Shown piece after piece: positions 27,654 through 35,692 of a DNA stretch of 64,000 bases. The position numbers and the translations under genes are program-made. This DNA is from UBA5072 sp963822145 (GTDB lineage Bacteria > Bacteroidota > Bacteroidia > Bacteroidales > UBA10428): contig CAWGGG010000005.1 in the NCBI GenBank assembly GCA_963822145.1, forward strand, positions 1 to 64,000, given 5' to 3'. Each line of letters opens with the position of its first letter. The first letter of the stretch is position 1. Under the pieces are notes generated by a model that saw only the letters and a program-made list of their open reading frames with translations, had not been told where the DNA came from and searched no databases.

Positions 27654-28937
27654 TACTATCCCTTCCCTCATTTTGGGCTTGATAATCAGCCTTAGGCTCT
27701 GGTCATAGGTAAAATAGTAGTAGGCCCAGTTGATAAAAATCAACAGCCGGTTTTTTACGCCTACGATGGCCATGAGGTGTATGAACATCCAGAAAAACCA
27801 GGCCAGCAATCCCTGGAACCGGAGATAAGACAGGTCGACTACGGCCCGGTTACGGCCAACGGTGGCCAGCGTACCAAGATCCCTGTAGGTGAAGGGATGC
27901 ATATCTTTATGCTTTCTCAGCAGTACCAGGTTACGAGCCAGGCATCGGGCCTGCTGGATAGCAGCCTGTGCCACCTGGGGATGACCGTTGGGATACTTTT
28001 CTTCGGTCATGTAAGCCAGATCGCCGATGGCAAAAATATTGGCATATCCCTTAACCCGGTTAAAGCGGTCGACCAATAAGCGTTTTCCACGGGTCAAAGC
28101 ATCCTCAGAAAGCCCATCAATACCATTGGCTTGAATGCCTGCCGCCCAGATCAGCGTATGGGATCTCAGGGTAGAATCGTCATTCAGGAAAACGGTGTCA
28201 CCATTGTAATCTTTCACAAGCCGGGGCAGCATTACCTTTACTCCAAGCTGTTCCAGGTAAGCAAGTGCTTTGGCTGAAGATTTTTCCGACATCCCGCTCA
28301 GGAGCCTCTGACCATTCTCAACCAGGTAGATGACCATCCGGGAAAAATCCAGTTCAGGGTAGTCCTTGGGCAGGACGAAGTTCTTCATTTCTGCCAGGGC
28401 ACCTGCTACTTCAACGCCTGTAGGTCCTCCACCCACAATAACCATGCTCATCAGAGCAGCCTGTTCATCAGGGTCAGTAGTATTCAGCGCCCTTTCAAAA
28501 TTATTGAGTATGGTGTTCCGTAAACCGAGCGATTCCCCAACACTTTTCATGGGCAGAGAATACTTGCTGACGGAGGAATTCCCGAAGAAATTATTGCCTG
28601 CGCCCATGGCCAGGACCAGATAGTGATAGCGCAGATTTCCAATGCTTGTCTCTATTTCATTTTCCATGGGGTTAACTTTTTTAACCCGTGCCATACGCAC
28701 ATGAATGTTTTTATAACCCTGGAAGATTTTCCTCAGCGGAAAAGAAATGGCACTGGGCTCAATGCCGGCAGTGGCAACCTGGTAAAAAAGGGGCTGAAAG
28801 GAATGATAATTGTTCTTATCGAGCAGAACCACCTGGAAGTTCCTGGTAGCCAGGTAGCGTGCGAGTCTTAGCCCGCCAAACCCTGCGCCTGCTATGACAA
28901 CACGCTGCTGATCATTATCCGGAATATTGGCCAACAT
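27651..28937 (-). CDS. ndh: type II NADH dehydrogenase-like FAD oxidoreductase
   Basis: A 428-residue single-subunit NADH:quinone oxidoreductase. The FAD dinucleotide fold is VVIAGAGFGGLRLAR (near residue 13), followed by NNYHSFQPLFYQVATAGI, typical of NDH-2. The NADH fold is VIVGGGPTGVEVAGALAEM (near 165), and the second FAD contact is ANIFAIGDLAYM. The C terminus has hydrophobic, amphipathic segments (LAWFFWMFIHLMAIVG) for membrane attachment. It feeds electrons to menaquinone without pumping protons. Confidence 0.88.
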   Translation of the reverse strand: MLANIPDNDQQRVVIAGAGFGGLRLARYLATRNFQVVLLDKNNYHSFQPLFYQVATAGIEPSAISFPLRKIFQGYKNIHVRMARVKKVNPMENEIETSIGNLRYHYLVLAMGAGNNFFGNSSVSKYSLPMKSVGESLGLRNTILNNFERALNTTDPDEQAALMSMVIVGGGPTGVEVAGALAEMKNFVLPKDYPELDFSRMVIYLVENGQRLLSGMSEKSSAKALAYLEQLGVKVMLPRLVKDYNGDTVFLNDDSTLRSHTLIWAAGIQANGIDGLSEDALTRGKRLLVDRFNRVKGYANIFAIGDLAYMTEEKYPNGHPQVAQAAIQQARCLARNLVLLRKHKDMHPFTYRDLGTLATVGRNRAVVDLSYLRFQGLLAWFFWMFIHLMAIVGVKNRLLIFINWAYYYFTYDQSLRLIIKPKMREGIV

Positions 28938-29059
28938 GGATGATCTGATTTGTTATGGGAATAACATGAGAACATATAAATTGTTTAAAGGTAATCAATC
29001 CCTGTGAGAACATGTTGTTTCGAAAGTTGTTACATTAGTATAAAACTAATTTAATCCAC

Positions 29060-29839
29060 ATGGGCAACACAATCAGAATAATATCCTGGAATGTTAACGG
29101 CATCAGGGCTCAGGTAGGCAAGGGCTTTTTTGAAACAGTAAAGAATATCAGTCCGGATATCCTGTGCATCCAGGAAACCAAGGCACAGCAGGAAACCATG
29201 CCGGCTCTGCCCCCGGAAATGAGCAGATATGAATTATTTATAAATTCAGCGGTCCAGAAGGGCTATTCCGGGACAGCGGTGTTAACCCGGATAAAACCTG
29301 TCCGCAGCTCCGTGAATATCGGTAAGGAGGAGCACGATCAGGAGGGCAGGGTGATCACCTTGGAATTTGAGTCCTTTTACCTCGTAAATGTTTATGTTCC
29401 CAATTCAGGACAGGATTTGAAACGGTTGGATTACCGAAAGGATTGGGATCAGCACTTCCTGTCCTATCTCCGGAAACTGGATGCCCAAAAGCCGGTCATA
29501 CTCACCGGTGACCTGAATGTTGCCCATGAACCAATTGACCTTGCCAGACCTGAAGAAAACTATAACAAAACTGCGGGATATACCCAGATAGAGATCGATG
29601 GTTTTAAAAACCTGCTCGGCATGGGATTGGTAGATGTTTTCAGGAAAGGAAATCCCGATAAGGTACAATACACATACTGGAGCATGAGGATCAGGGCGCG
29701 TGAGAAGAATCTGGGCTGGCGGATTGATTATTTTTTGGTTAGCGAACGTTTGATGGAAAGGGTGAAAGAGGTTATTATTATGGATCAGGTTATGGGTTCC
29801 GACCATTGTCCGGTGAGCATCGAGCTGGTCAATAAATGA
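29060..29839 (+). CDS. xth: exodeoxyribonuclease III (AP endonuclease)
   Basis: A 259-residue ExoA/ExoIII family enzyme of base-excision repair. Metal and catalytic motifs are seen: ISWNVNGIRA, ILCIQETKAQ, SGTAVLTRIKP, YVPNSGQDLKRLDYR, the catalytic LTGDLNVAHEPIDL, the R-x-x-x-W-RIDYFLVS block, and GSDHCPVSIEL at the end. It stands alone and divergent from ndh. The stop codon TGA is made from a T of the gene plus GA from the end of the adjoining MITE-like element. Confidence 0.95.
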   Translation: MGNTIRIISWNVNGIRAQVGKGFFETVKNISPDILCIQETKAQQETMPALPPEMSRYELFINSAVQKGYSGTAVLTRIKPVRSSVNIGKEEHDQEGRVITLEFESFYLVNVYVPNSGQDLKRLDYRKDWDQHFLSYLRKLDAQKPVILTGDLNVAHEPIDLARPEENYNKTAGYTQIEIDGFKNLLGMGLVDVFRKGNPDKVQYTYWSMRIRAREKNLGWRIDYFLVSERLMERVKEVIIMDQVMGSDHCPVSIELVNK

Positions 29840-29958
29840 GGCGGTATCAAAAGTGACAAACGGCTTCGACTTCGCTCAGTCTGACATTTGATAATTAAAT
29901 GATTGTCATATTGAGTGGCGTAGAAATAGGACAAGCATACTCCTTCTGAGACAACCTC
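29838..29958. mobile_element. 121-bp MITE-like element, copy 1
   Basis: The ends are inverted (GAGGCGGTATCAAAAG and CTTCTGAGACAACCTC; related to GAGGCTGTCTCAAAAG), with an AT-rich near-palindrome in the centre. A second 121-bp copy lies at 38991-39111 in the opposite direction. No coding capacity and no clear target duplication. Confidence 0.75.
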
Positions 29959-29977
29959 ATGTTGCTGATTTTTTTTG

Positions 29978-30054
29978 CGGTGCCACGTGGAGTTGAACCA
30001 CGGACACACGGATTTTCAGTCCTCCCGACTACCGTCGGGATGAGCTGTGGCACC
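29978..30054 (-). pseudogene. tRNA-Phe-like copy 4 (altered D arm)
   Basis: Keeps the acceptor stem, anticodon loop CTGAAAA and T arm of the normal tRNA-Phe. The D arm is replaced by an 18-base hairpin. Unlike the other copies it lacks the encoded CCA and a following terminator hairpin. It is the most distal copy in transcription order. Confidence 0.75.
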
Positions 30055-30099
30055 AAAGCAAAAACCCTTCAGGCGAAATTAACCGGATGAAGGGTTTAC

Positions 30100-30179
30100 T
30101 GGTGGTGCCACGTGGAGTTGAACCACGGACACACGGATTTTCAGTCCTCCCGACTACCGTCGGGATGAGCTGTGGCACC
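30100..30179 (-). pseudogene. tRNA-Phe-like copy 3 (altered D arm)
   Basis: After GCTCA, the 14 bases of the normal D loop and 3' D stem are replaced by the 18-base inverted repeat TCCCGACGGTAGTCGGGA. CCA is encoded (30100-30102). Two base pairs at the base of the anticodon stem are also lost. Confidence 0.75.
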
Positions 30180-30224
30180 AAAGCAAAAACCCTTCAGGCG
30201 AAATTAACCGGATGAAGGGTTTAC

Positions 30225-30304
30225 TGGTGGTGTCACGTGGAGTTGAACCACGGACACACGGATTTTCAGTCCTCCCGACTACCGTCGGGATGAGCTGTGG
30301 CACC
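30225..30304 (-). pseudogene. tRNA-Phe-like copy 2 (altered D arm, acceptor change)
   Basis: The same D-arm replacement as its neighbours. One extra base change in the 3' acceptor strand (TGTCAC instead of TGCCAC on the plus strand) weakens the acceptor stem, as expected of an unconstrained copy. Confidence 0.75.
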
Positions 30305-30349
30305 AAAGCAAAAACCCTTCAGGCGAAATTAACCGGATGAAGGGTTTAC

Positions 30350-30429
30350 TGGTGGTGCCACGTGGAGTTGAACCACGGACACACGGATTTTCAGTCCTCC
30401 CGACTACCGTCGGGATGAGCTGTGGCACC
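30350..30429 (-). pseudogene. tRNA-Phe-like copy 1 (altered D arm)
   Basis: The same 18-base D-arm replacement, with CCA encoded. It lies directly downstream of the intact tRNA-Phe and its terminator hairpin. Confidence 0.75.
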
Positions 30430-30474
30430 AAAGCAAAAACCCTTCAGGCGAAATTAACCGGATGAAGGGTTTAC

Positions 30475-30550
<76 letters not shown>

Positions 30551-30567
30551 AGTTTTTTGCAGCGGTG

Positions 30568-30597
30568 CAAATCTAAAGAAAAAATCTATTCAGCAAA
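30568..30597 (-). promoter_or_regulatory. promoter of tRNA-Phe
   Basis: On the minus strand TTTG (30594-30597), 18 bases, TAGATTTG (30568-30575), about 18 bases before the tRNA. Confidence 0.65.
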
Positions 30598-30655
30598 ACT
30601 TTTTTTAAAAATATTATAGCAGCTTCCTCAGGCAGTTGTTTATACCATTTATTCT

Positions 30656-30663
30656 TACTTTTG
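30656..30663 (+). promoter_or_regulatory. -7 element before the M16 peptidase gene
   Basis: TACTTTTG fits TAnnTTTG. A TTG at 30636-30638 is 17 bases upstream. The start codon at 30672 would leave a very short leader. Confidence 0.45.
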
Positions 30664-30671
30664 CAGCACCT

Positions 30672-31901
30672 ATGCCAAAAACTGAATATCACATCCATAC
30701 ATTATCCAATGGTATAAGACTGGTTCACAGGTTAGTAAACAGTCCTGTTGCGCATCTCGGGCTGATCATCAACACCGGTTCGCGTGACGAGCTGGAGGAT
30801 GAGCACGGGCTGGCACATCTTATCGAACATATGTTGTTCAAAGGTACGATGCGGCGAAAGGCCTATTACATCCTGAGCCGCATGGAAGATGTGGGAGGTG
30901 AGCTGAATGCCTATACCACAAAAGAAGAGACCTGCATTCACGGGACCTTCTTTAACCAGTATTATCCCCGCGCGCTGGAGCTGATCAGCGATATTGCCTT
31001 TCATTCTTCTTTTCCATCCAATGAGCTCAAAAAGGAACGTGAGATCATCCTCGACGAGATCAATTCATACAAGGATTCCCCTGCCGAGCTTATTTTTGAT
31101 GAGTTCGAAGAACTTCTATTTGACGGTAATCCTTTGGCCCGCAATATTCTCGGCAGCGAGGAAGCATTGAAGACCTTCTCCCCCGATATGATCAGGAGTT
31201 TCATCAGCAGGAATTACTGTACGGAACAAATGGTCGTTTCCTCGGTTGGGAAAATTGATTTTAAAAAGTTGGTCCGGTTATTCGAAACCTATTTCTCGGT
31301 CCCGGCCATGAAGTCTTCCAGCGACCGGAGGATTGTAACCTACAATTACCAGCCTGTATTCAGGAAGCTGGAGCGCAATACCTTCCAGGCACACTGCATC
31401 ATAGGCAACCTTGCCTATAAGATCGACGACAACCGGCGGCTGGCGCTCTACCTGCTGAACAATTACCTTGGCGGTCCCGGGATGAATTCAAGACTGAACA
31501 TGGCGCTGCGTGAACGTAAGGGTTACGCTTATTCTATCGATTCGATGTACACGGCATACTCAGATACGGGTAATGTCACCATTTATTTCGGTACCGACAA
31601 AGTCCTGTTGGAGAAATGCAGGACCCTGGTCCTGAAAGAACTGCAGCAGCTCAGGAACAAGGCATTATCTCCGGTAAAGCTGGAAAAGGCCAAAAGGCAG
31701 GTGCTCGGACATATTGCCATTTCTTCTGAAAACAATGAGAACCATATGCTTTCGATGGGGAAGAGCCTGATGCTGTTCAACCACATTGAAACCCTGGATG
31801 GAATTGGAAAAAAGGTCGGGGCCATCACATCCCAGCAATTGCTTGAGATTGCCAATGATGTGCTGGACGACCGGAAGCTTTCCTATCTGATTTACCATTA
31901 A
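30672..31901 (+). CDS. M16 family zinc metallopeptidase
   Basis: A 409-residue member of the pitrilysin/processing-peptidase family. The inverted zinc motif HLIEHMLFKGT (HxxEH, near residue 51) and the downstream ligand region EREIILDEINSYKDSPAE are present. The C-terminal inactive-half domain has the GGPGMNSRLNMALRERKGYAYSI block. The ATG at 30672 starts directly before the conserved opening, and no signal peptide is seen, so it should be cytoplasmic. It is probably first in a rightward unit with the O-methyltransferase 9 bases downstream. Confidence 0.9.
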   Translation: MPKTEYHIHTLSNGIRLVHRLVNSPVAHLGLIINTGSRDELEDEHGLAHLIEHMLFKGTMRRKAYYILSRMEDVGGELNAYTTKEETCIHGTFFNQYYPRALELISDIAFHSSFPSNELKKEREIILDEINSYKDSPAELIFDEFEELLFDGNPLARNILGSEEALKTFSPDMIRSFISRNYCTEQMVVSSVGKIDFKKLVRLFETYFSVPAMKSSSDRRIVTYNYQPVFRKLERNTFQAHCIIGNLAYKIDDNRRLALYLLNNYLGGPGMNSRLNMALRERKGYAYSIDSMYTAYSDTGNVTIYFGTDKVLLEKCRTLVLKELQQLRNKALSPVKLEKAKRQVLGHIAISSENNENHMLSMGKSLMLFNHIETLDGIGKKVGAITSQQLLEIANDVLDDRKLSYLIYH

Positions 31902-31910
31902 AACTGTGTT

Positions 31911-32564
31911 ATGGTCGAAGATACCGATAAAGTCATGGAGTACGCCCGGCAGCATACTTCTGCTGAAGACGAGGTGCTCGGTAACCTGTATCGGGAAACA
32001 AACCGGAAGACCGTTTATCCGCGTATGATTTCGGGGCATCTGCAGGGCAGACTGCTGGAAATGATCAGCCGGATGATACAGCCTTTTCGGATCCTGGAGG
32101 TGGGGACCTTTACGGGATATTCGGCCATTTGCCTGGCCCGGGGTCTTGCTGAAGGAGGAATGCTGCACACCATCGACATCAACGATGAGCTTGCGGCAAT
32201 GGCGCTGAAATACTTCGACCTGGCAGGCCTGGGTCAAAAGATCACGCTCCACACCGGTGATGCCCGGGAAATCATTCCTGGGATGCAGGAGCAGTTCGAC
32301 CTGGTTTTTATTGATGGCGACAAGGAACAGTACCCCGAATACTATGCTGCATCCATGATGAAATTGAAAACCGGGGGATTTCTGGTAGCCGACAATGTGT
32401 TATGGGGTGGAAAGGTACTGCCGGGTTATCGGGACAGGGACAGGGAAACAACCGGTATTCGAGAGTTTAACCGCATTGTGGCAGCTGATCCCGGCGTGGA
32501 AAAAGTGCTGCTGCCTTTCAGGGACGGATTGTTTATCATACAGAAAATATCGGATGACAATTAA
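31911..32564 (+). CDS. class I O-methyltransferase (COMT/caffeoyl-CoA type)
   Basis: A 217-residue enzyme of the PF01596 family. Motif I ILEVGTFTGYSAICLARGL (near residue 64), an acidic loop HTIDINDELAAMA, and the metal-binding DLVFIDGDKEQYPEYY and VADNVLWGGKV segments are characteristic. It probably methylates a catechol-like hydroxyl in a metal-dependent way; the substrate is unknown. It is tightly linked to the M16 gene and 50 bases from the MerR-type regulator. Confidence 0.85.
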   Translation: MVEDTDKVMEYARQHTSAEDEVLGNLYRETNRKTVYPRMISGHLQGRLLEMISRMIQPFRILEVGTFTGYSAICLARGLAEGGMLHTIDINDELAAMALKYFDLAGLGQKITLHTGDAREIIPGMQEQFDLVFIDGDKEQYPEYYAASMMKLKTGGFLVADNVLWGGKVLPGYRDRDRETTGIREFNRIVAADPGVEKVLLPFRDGLFIIQKISDDN

Positions 32565-32614
32565 TGAACTTTTTTACCAGGAAGTTGTTTAAATTCGGTA
32601 CATAAACCAATGGC

Positions 32615-33520
32615 ATGGGAGCTTATACCATACGCGAGTTAGAGAACCTTTCCGGGATAAAAGCCCATACCATCCGTATCTGGGAGAAACGGTATGGTCT
32701 CATAACTCCGCAGCGCACCTCTACCAACATCCGATCCTATTGTGACTCTGAGCTGAAGAAACTGCTCAATATTTCCATCCTCAACCGCAACGGCATTAAG
32801 ATTTCCAGGATTGCCCAACTATCGCCCGATGAGATCACCGGCAAGATCAATGAATTCACCCAGGAAGTAACCAGCACGGAAAGTCAGATTGAGAGCCTCA
32901 CCATGGCTATGATCGATATGGACGAATACCGGTTTGAGCATGTACTGGCCAGGTCCATTATCTTGTTTGGATTTGAGGAAACGGTAATCCGGGTGCTTTA
33001 TCCTTTCTTTGTAAGGGTGGGACTGATGTGGCAGACCGGCTCTGTAAACCCGGTGCAGGAACATTTCATCACCAACCTGGTGAAGCAAAAATTCTATGCA
33101 GCCATCGACGGATTGGTCGGTCAGGAAAAAGAAGGAGCCAAGCTTCTCATGTTTTTCCTGCCTGAGGGTGAATTCCATGAGATCGGGCTGTTATTCTCCT
33201 GTTACCTGGCCCGGAAGCATGGATGCCGTACCATCTACCTGGGGCAGTCGTTGCCCCTGAATGATCTGGAGGAAGCGCTTCATACGAAAAAGGTGGATTT
33301 CTTATTCACTACCCTGATTTCTTCTTACAGCGGCATCGAACTTCCTGAGTACATCGGTTTGTTATCTGCCAAATTCAGCAAACATATCATTTATCTTTCC
33401 GGTTCCAGGGTCATGCAATACGAGGAAGATCTTCCCCCCAATATCCGGATCCTGACCTCGCCTGCTCTGTTTTTAAAAGAGTTGGAACGCATCCAGCCCG
33501 TTCCGGTTCCTGCTGACTGA
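32615..33520 (+). CDS. MerR regulator with cobalamin-binding domain (CarH/LitR type)
   Basis: A 301-residue regulator. The MerR helix-turn-helix (4-70) reads YTIRELENLSGIKAHTIRIWEKRYGL. A helical bundle (about 85-175) holds a complete W-x9-EH motif (WQTGSVNPVQEH), the upper-face cobalamin lid of CarH and LitR. The Rossmann-like domain (about 180-300) has E-x-H-x-x-G (EFHEIG), the lower-axial histidine motif. These point to an adenosylcobalamin-binding, possibly light-responsive regulator. The residue after the Trp is Gln rather than the His that gives bis-His ligation in Thermus CarH, so light chemistry may differ. The ECF sigma gene follows after 351 bases. Confidence 0.85.
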   Translation: MGAYTIRELENLSGIKAHTIRIWEKRYGLITPQRTSTNIRSYCDSELKKLLNISILNRNGIKISRIAQLSPDEITGKINEFTQEVTSTESQIESLTMAMIDMDEYRFEHVLARSIILFGFEETVIRVLYPFFVRVGLMWQTGSVNPVQEHFITNLVKQKFYAAIDGLVGQEKEGAKLLMFFLPEGEFHEIGLLFSCYLARKHGCRTIYLGQSLPLNDLEEALHTKKVDFLFTTLISSYSGIELPEYIGLLSAKFSKHIIYLSGSRVMQYEEDLPPNIRILTSPALFLKELERIQPVPVPAD

Positions 33521-33871
33521 CATACCGGTTTCCCCGCATTCAAAGATAAGGCACGACCGCCACAGATTATAATATCCTATTAATAAGGATAATAAGATCG
33601 CATATTCGAATGTTAAGCTATATATTCGAAAGAATAAACATTATTTTAACACTAGTTTAACAGTTGCCCTACCCCATTCCTTATTTAGACACTATTTAGA
33701 AAATCTTCAAAATAAGCTTTATTCATAATATTTACCTAATGTTTAATGTTTATCAGAAGGCAGTAATTTTAAGAAATTTTAACTATTTTTAATTATTCTA
33801 AATAAAAAACATTTGGATAATGTTTAAAGAATACTTAATTTTGATGAACAAAAAAATAATAACATATCGCC
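33521..33871. promoter_or_regulatory. AT-rich control region between the CarH-like and ECF genes
   Basis: No gene is seen here. The octamer AATGTTTA or its complement occurs four times (33635-33642 inverted, 33738-33745, 33745-33752, 33819-33826). The last lies inside the spacer of the ECF promoter, where MerR proteins usually bind. Confidence 0.45.
33812..33843 (+). promoter_or_regulatory. promoter of the ECF sigma gene
   Basis: TTTG (33812-33815), 20 bases, TAATTTTG (33836-33843): a full match to the Bacteroidetes promoter. The start codon is 28 bases downstream. TAATGTTTAA (33818-33827) sits in the spacer. Confidence 0.7.
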
Positions 33872-34378
33872 ATGACTGCCTTAGAATTTAATTATCAGCT
33901 GACAAGTCTCAGTGACAGTCTTGAAAGGTTCGCCTTCAGTCTTACCTCCAATAAGGAAGATGCCAGGGATCTGTTGCAGGAGACATTTGTCAAAGCCATA
34001 TCATACCGTGATAAATTCGCCGATGATACCAACCTGAAGGCATGGACCTTTACCATCATGAAAAATACCTTCATAAATAATTACAGACGTTTGGTTAAGG
34101 CCAACACGACTTTTGATAACACCGATGATTTATATTTTCTCAATCTTACCCGCGAATCGGGTATTGAGACTCCCGAATCTTCAGTATTGGCAAAAGAAAT
34201 AGAAAAGCATATCGACGGCCTCGAAGAGGAGTTCAAAGTTCCTTTTAACATGCACATACAGGGTTACAAATACAAGGAGATCGCCGATAACCTGGGATTA
34301 AAGATCGGTACGGTAAAAAGCCGGATCTTCTTTACCCGAAAAAGGCTTATGAATTCCCTTGGAGTAGGATACAATTAA
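33872..34378 (+). CDS. ECF-type RNA polymerase sigma factor
   Basis: A 168-residue group 4 sigma factor with region 2 (ERFAFSLTSNKEDARDLLQETFVKAI, DTNLKAWTFTIMKNTFIN) and region 4 (EEFKVPFNMHIQGYKYKEIADNLGLKIGTVKSRIFFTRKRL, quoted in part). No anti-sigma gene adjoins it. The CarH-like MerR regulator upstream and the operator-like repeats around its promoter suggest transcriptional control instead, as in LitR/LitS pairs. It ends at a strong terminator. Confidence 0.9.
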   Translation: MTALEFNYQLTSLSDSLERFAFSLTSNKEDARDLLQETFVKAISYRDKFADDTNLKAWTFTIMKNTFINNYRRLVKANTTFDNTDDLYFLNLTRESGIETPESSVLAKEIEKHIDGLEEEFKVPFNMHIQGYKYKEIADNLGLKIGTVKSRIFFTRKRLMNSLGVGYN

Positions 34379-34421
34379 GGTTTTTGGGTTTGGTTAATTG
34401 AGTTATAGTGGTTAAATTGTC

Positions 34422-34450
34422 CTCCCGCCCATGGCGGGGGGATTTTTTTT
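34422..34450 (+). terminator. Rho-independent terminator of the ECF gene
   Basis: CCCGCC-CAT-GGCGGG stem followed by eight Ts. Confidence 0.8.
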
Positions 34451-34462
34451 AGTACATTTTAC

Positions 34463-34470
34463 TAACTTTG
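34463..34470 (+). promoter_or_regulatory. -7 element of the purM unit
   Basis: TAACTTTG fits TAnnTTTG, 26 bases before the purM start. No clear -33 box. Confidence 0.45.
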
Positions 34471-34495
34471 CACCACTTATTTATCATCGATTTGC

Positions 34496-35662
34496 ATGAG
34501 CCAAACCACAAAATACAACCAACGCGGCGTTTCAGCAAAGAAAGAAGATGTTCACCGGGCGATTAGAGATCTCGACCGGGGGCTGTATCCCAACGCATTC
34601 TGCAAAGTCCTTCCCGATATCCTGGGCAGAGATGAGCTTTACTGCAACATCATGCATGCCGACGGAGCCGGCACCAAATCATCGTTGGCCTATATGTACT
34701 GGAAGGAAACAGGCGACTACTCGGTTTGGAAGGGAATTGCCCATGACGCCCTGATCATGAATGTCGACGATCTTTTATGTGTTGGGGCAACGGACAACAT
34801 CCTCCTGTCATCCACCATCGGCCGGAACAAGCTCAAAATTCCCGGTGATGTACTGATGCACATCCTGAAGGGATTTGACGAGACCATTGAAGAACTCGCC
34901 CGCTGGGGAGTGCATGTATATCTCACCGGTGGTGAGACTGCCGATGTGGGAGACCTCGTCCGCACCATTATTATTGATTCCACGGTGATTTGCCGTATGA
35001 AACGAGAGGAAGTGATCGAAACCAGAATTCAGCCCGGAGATGTGATCATCGGCTTTGCTTCATCAGGCAAAGCGGTGTATGAGCGAGAATACAACAGCGG
35101 GATTGGCAGCAACGGGCTCACTTCAGCCAGACATGACATCTTTGTGCATCACCTTGCCGACAAATACCCGGAATCTTACGATGACCTGATACCAAAATCC
35201 CTGGTATATACCGGGAAATACCAGCTTACCCAGGATGTTCCCGGACTGGCTTTGGATGCAGGGAAATTGGTACTTTCTCCCACACGTACCTACGCCCCGC
35301 TGATGAAACGGGTTATTGACAGGTTCAGGCCGGAGATACACGGAATGATTCATTGTTCGGGCGGGGGGCAGACCAAGGTCCTCAGGTTCATTAGCAATTT
35401 GCATGTCATTAAGGACAGCCTGTTTGAACTACCTCCCTTGTTCCGCATGATACAGGAATCATCGGAGACCGACTGGGATGAGATGTATGAAGTGTACAAT
35501 ATGGGTCACAGGTTCGAACTTTATACACGCGAGGCTTTTGCCGGAGAAATCATCAGTATGGCCGGAGAGATGGACATTGAGGCCAGGATTATCGGGAGGG
35601 TGGAGTCATATTCCGGGCGCCGGGTGACCATTAAAAGCCCGCAGGGTACGTTTGTCTATTAA
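34496..35662 (+). CDS. purM: phosphoribosylformylglycinamidine cyclo-ligase (AIR synthase)
   Basis: A 388-residue PurM. It makes aminoimidazole ribotide from FGAM with ATP in purine synthesis. The conserved blocks are the catalytic HADGAGTKSSLAY (near residue 56), the VDDLLCVGAT segment, LTGGETADVGD, the FASSGKAVYEREYNSGIGSNGLT region and C-terminal GMIHCSGGGQTKVLRF. It is longer than E. coli PurM (about 345), as is usual for the Bacteroidetes form. It is first in a rightward unit with prfA and pyrF. Confidence 0.88.
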   Translation: MSQTTKYNQRGVSAKKEDVHRAIRDLDRGLYPNAFCKVLPDILGRDELYCNIMHADGAGTKSSLAYMYWKETGDYSVWKGIAHDALIMNVDDLLCVGATDNILLSSTIGRNKLKIPGDVLMHILKGFDETIEELARWGVHVYLTGGETADVGDLVRTIIIDSTVICRMKREEVIETRIQPGDVIIGFASSGKAVYEREYNSGIGSNGLTSARHDIFVHHLADKYPESYDDLIPKSLVYTGKYQLTQDVPGLALDAGKLVLSPTRTYAPLMKRVIDRFRPEIHGMIHCSGGGQTKVLRFISNLHVIKDSLFELPPLFRMIQESSETDWDEMYEVYNMGHRFELYTREAFAGEIISMAGEMDIEARIIGRVESYSGRRVTIKSPQGTFVY

Positions 35663-35692
35663 TTTTGCAGTTAATATTTTAATTTTCAACTC

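Noticed and set aside
30350..30429. Extra functional tRNA-Phe genes
   Set aside because: The D stem cannot form in the altered copies and the anticodon stem is weakened, so normal charging and ribosome use are unlikely.
34496..35662. Reading the gene as a selenide-water dikinase or HypE-type AIR synthase relative
   Set aside because: The HADGAGTKSS and FASSGKAVYEREYNSG blocks fit PurM of Bacteroidetes, and the neighbours are nucleotide and translation genes.
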